Shown here one piece after another: positions 23,994-26,205 of a DNA stretch of 26,205 bases. This stretch comes from CAWUIO01 sp963922455 (lineage in GTDB: Bacteria > Bacteroidota > Bacteroidia > Cytophagales > Microscillaceae), in NCBI GenBank assembly GCA_963922455.1, contig CAWUIO010000092.1, positions 1-26,205 on the forward strand, given 5' to 3'. How positions within the stretch are numbered: the first letter of the stretch is position 1; every line of letters starts with the position of its first letter. Both the position numbers and the translations under genes were made by a program. Under the pieces are notes generated by a model, which had not been told where the DNA came from, ran no database searches, and saw nothing but the letters and a program-made list of their open reading frames with translations.

Positions 23994-25796
23994 ATGAATG
24001 TGGATGATATCTCCCAATCCTCTCAAGAAGAACAAGACTGGGACAATACCGCTCAAGAAAATCCTGCCCATTCCTTGGGAGATAGCCAAGAAGATGGATT
24101 TCACGCCCAAGCCCTAAGGGTATTTGGCAGTGTCATGCGCCGATTTGCGGGCCAGACCCCCAGGGCTTGGGCCGAACAAATGCTCCAACAAGTAACTCCC
24201 TTCTTAAAAGGAGTACAGGCATCCTTGTATTGTACCAATACCAGCAAACAAACGCTCGAGTTTTTGGCAGGCTTTGCCTTAGATTTTCAAGAAAAAGTAA
24301 AGCAAAGTTATGCCTTCGGTGAAGGCTTGATCGGACAAGTAGCCAAAGACCAAGAAACCATCACCCTTTCCGACCATCAAGACTTTGTATCGATTGCCTC
24401 TGTCCATAAGATTCGGATCAAGTGCATTATTATTAAGCCCCTGCTCTATAATAAGCAAACCGTTGGAGTCTTAGAAATCAACTTCCCGCAAATACCACCC
24501 AGGGAATTTATAGACTTCCTACACACCATCGGAGATGGAATGGCTTCCCAACTCTACGGCCAGTTACACAGCTTCTTGTTGAGCAAAGAGTACGAAGAGC
24601 TCCGCATCCGCGAAAACCGCCTGAACCGCATGAGCCAGGCCGCTACCGAAGGAATTATTCTATTAGACGAGCACCGCACCATTCTCGAAGTAAGCGACAC
24701 CGCCCGGAATATCTTAGGATACAGCTCCGAAGAACTCATGGGCCGGCCTGTGTTTGATTTCCTAAAAAATGATTCCTCAGGCCTAGACCTTAGTCAGGAT
24801 ATGCAACCCAACTCCCCCCTCGAGGTGGAAGTCCTTCGTAAAGACGGCCATCTAAGCCACTTGGAAATACTCGAGCGGGTAGATAATAAATCAGGAACTA
24901 CCCAAAAAATTCTTAGCCTCCGGAACCTAAGCCGCCATAATGTGGCGCAAGCATCCAGCTCGGCTGAGACGCGCGATGTCCGGGAAGAGGAAAGAAACCA
25001 ACAGCTTGCCCAATTGCTCAGACAGCGCAACCGTAACCTGGCTACCCAGGTAAACTATGTACAACGCATCCAAAAAGTATTTTTACCCTCCGATGAACTC
25101 ATCAAAAAACAGCTAAGTGAGCACCTGGTATTCCAACAGAGCCGCGATGCCGTCGGGGGAGATGCCTACTGGTTTACCTACCAGGACAACCGCACCATCC
25201 TAGCTACCTATGATTGCACAGGGCGTGGCGTTTCGGGTGCCATGCTCAGTTTGGCCACCGCCCACTTCTTACAAGAAATCGTCAACTTCAAGCACATCAT
25301 CAACCCAGATGAAGTCTTGACCCAGTTGCATAAAAAATTTCAAGCCCATATCAATACCACCGAAGGCTCCGAGCTCGACGGACTCGACATTACCCTCTGT
25401 ACCCTCGATAAAGTACGCCAAGAACTCTCCTTTGCCGGGGCCCATCAAAACCTCATTTTAATCCAAGGGGGTGAACTAAAAGAATTCCGGGGCAACCGTC
25501 AAAACATTGGGGGGGTAAACCCCAGCGATGAGGTAAACCGCATCTTTACCCAAACCCGCATCCCACTCTTGCGGGGAGAAAAAAATTACTTTTACATGTT
25601 CAGCAACGGGATTCCCGACCAGTTTGGGGGCGAATCAGGCCAAAAGTTCACCAAAAAACGTTTGCTAGACCTTCTGCTCAAAATCCACAAGCACCCCATG
25701 AAGGAGCAAAAACGCATTATCTACGATATGGTGCAAACCTGGATGAAAGACCAAAAACAAGTCGACGACATGATCCTCATAGGCTTTGTCGTGTAA
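23994..25796 (+). CDS. GAF-PAS-SpoIIE-type PP2C protein phosphatase
   Basis: A 600-residue regulator. After a disordered acidic N-terminus there is a GAF domain at about 55-190 (YAFGEGLIGQVAKDQETITL, IIIKPLLYNKQTVGVLEIN), a PAS domain at about 212-315 (ATEGIILLDEHRTILEVSD, NILGYSSEELMGRPVFDFL), a signalling helix at about 327-360, and a SpoIIE/RsbU-like PP2C domain at about 375-600. That family dephosphorylates serine/threonine, often on anti-sigma antagonists. Metal-site residues seen are VGGD (Asp390), YDCTG (Asp407) and VDDM (Asp591/592). The usual TDG/SDG motif reads SNG (Asn538), and GHGV reads GRGV. It probably shares transcription with the upstream coiled-coil gene. Its partner anti-sigma proteins are not in the window. 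Confidence 0.9.
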   Translation: MNVDDISQSSQEEQDWDNTAQENPAHSLGDSQEDGFHAQALRVFGSVMRRFAGQTPRAWAEQMLQQVTPFLKGVQASLYCTNTSKQTLEFLAGFALDFQEKVKQSYAFGEGLIGQVAKDQETITLSDHQDFVSIASVHKIRIKCIIIKPLLYNKQTVGVLEINFPQIPPREFIDFLHTIGDGMASQLYGQLHSFLLSKEYEELRIRENRLNRMSQAATEGIILLDEHRTILEVSDTARNILGYSSEELMGRPVFDFLKNDSSGLDLSQDMQPNSPLEVEVLRKDGHLSHLEILERVDNKSGTTQKILSLRNLSRHNVAQASSSAETRDVREEERNQQLAQLLRQRNRNLATQVNYVQRIQKVFLPSDELIKKQLSEHLVFQQSRDAVGGDAYWFTYQDNRTILATYDCTGRGVSGAMLSLATAHFLQEIVNFKHIINPDEVLTQLHKKFQAHINTTEGSELDGLDITLCTLDKVRQELSFAGAHQNLILIQGGELKEFRGNRQNIGGVNPSDEVNRIFTQTRIPLLRGEKNYFYMFSNGIPDQFGGESGQKFTKKRLLDLLLKIHKHPMKEQKRIIYDMVQTWMKDQKQVDDMILIGFVV

Positions 25797-25817
25797 ATTC
25801 CTCAAAAACAAGACTTT

Positions 25818-25945
25818 GGGCTTCCCCCGGCTTAAGCCAAAAGCGGCCGCCTGAACCATCCTGCGGGCCGGGGTCGGGCTTTCGCTACTCGCTGCCTCCC
25901 CGCTGGGCCTACACGAGCTCAAACAGGCCGCTCTATCCCTAAGCC
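25818..25945 (+). repeat. Structured intergenic repeat, copy R7
   Basis: CCCCGGC (25825-25831) pairs with GCCGGGG (25867-25873) around a 35-nt loop. A shorter second stem pairs CTCG (25888-25891) with CGAG (25914-25917). The right end has GGCCGCTCTATCCCTAAGCC. Follows the phosphatase gene and precedes a purine tract. Confidence 0.8.
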
Positions 25946-25975
25946 GAAGAAGAAGCGAGAGGAGAGAAGAGAGAT
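25946..25975 (+). repeat. Purine microsatellite tract beside R7
   Basis: GAAGAAGAAG followed by GAGAGGAGAGAAGAGAGA-like purines, matching the tract beside R2. Confidence 0.65.
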
Positions 25976-26062
25976 GTAAAATCTGTTTGGACAGCTTTAC
26001 CATCCCACAACCCTGGTCTGTCCCCGACAGAGCACTTAGCCGTATTTCGGTCTGTCAGGAGA

Positions 26063-26081
26063 CAGGCCGAAGGTCGGCCTG
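26063..26081. other. Perfect hairpin between R7 and R8
   Basis: CAGGCCGA, an AGG loop and TCGGCCTG form an 8-bp perfect stem in the spacer between the two inverted repeat ends. No T run follows, so it is not an ordinary terminator. Confidence 0.45.
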
Positions 26082-26104
26082 ATGTCCCTAATCCCGTCCC
26101 GTTT

Positions 26105-26190
26105 CCCGGTTCTCGCCTCCCACCTCCAAATCTCTCCTCTCTCTTCTCTGCTCTCTCCTCTCAAGAAAGGCTGAGGGATAGAGCGGCCTG
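26105..26190 (-). repeat. Partial repeat R8: tail and right end only
   Basis: Minus orientation. It contains the 17-bp block CCCGGTTCTCGCCTCCC (26105-26121, also at 7502-7518), a CTCTCC-type pyrimidine tract (26128-26164), and GGCTGAGGGATAGAGCGGCC at 26169-26188, the family's right end. The core stems are missing or truncated. With R7 it forms an inverted pair about 150 bases apart. Confidence 0.65.
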
Positions 26191-26205
26191 ATTTACAAAC
26201 CGTGT

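Noticed and set aside
1..26192. Repeat family as a CRISPR array or classic integron
   Set aside because: Copies are kilobases apart, in both orientations and structured, with no Cas or integrase gene in the window.

Overview
The window looks like chromosome from a member of the Bacteroidota, perhaps Saprospiria or Cytophagia; rank below phylum is a guess. The evidence is AT-rich start contexts without clear Shine-Dalgarno motifs, one clean Bacteroidota-type promoter (TTG-N18-TATGTTTG), and families typical of the phylum: DUF1569/DinB, DUF2805 (TIGR03643), PepSY-TM, TlpA-like lipoproteins and GAF/PAS/SpoIIE regulators. I see no rRNA, tRNA, CRISPR array, transposase, integrase or phage gene.

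Layout. 1-2.4 kb: a truncated intergenic repeat, a DUF1569 protein, a zinc-ribbon protein, a probable gene remnant, a small acidic lipoprotein and a convergent DoxX-like membrane protein. 2.5-3.6 kb (minus): a secreted amidohydrolase with its own terminator. 4.0-6.05 kb (plus): a DinB-like protein, a membrane-anchored unknown and a class D beta-lactamase-like lipoprotein. 6.1-7.2 kb: a hairpin-rich stretch ending in a strong intrinsic terminator (candidate non-coding RNA), then a zinc-finger membrane protein. 7.8-9.7 kb: an M42 aminopeptidase and a BtuF-like metal-receptor protein, closely spaced. 9.7-14.4 kb: a secreted unknown (minus), then a serine hydrolase, an NTF2-like lipoprotein, a PepSY-TM protein and a DUF2314 protein, the last four bracketed by nearly identical inverted repeats. 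14.6-17.4 kb: a hypothetical, a TlpA-like thioredoxin lipoprotein, a DUF2805 protein and a small unknown. 17.9-19.6 kb: malate dehydrogenase and RecX. 19.7-25.8 kb: a 1378-residue GAF/coiled-coil/PAS/PAS protein followed by a GAF/PAS/SpoIIE-type PP2C phosphatase, probably one signalling unit.

The most unusual feature is a dispersed family of structured intergenic repeats (seven copies with the main stem, plus one tail-only copy). Each of the seven has a GC-rich stem closing a loop of 33-36 nt. The stem sequence differs between subgroups while pairing is kept, and the loop is largely unconserved. A second stem further along also covaries. Some copies carry a purine-rich microsatellite tail. 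I do not recognise this family. Other points of interest are the long coiled-coil sensor with no output domain beside a phosphatase whose usual motif-8 aspartate is asparagine, and the candidate RNA near 6.2-6.5 kb.
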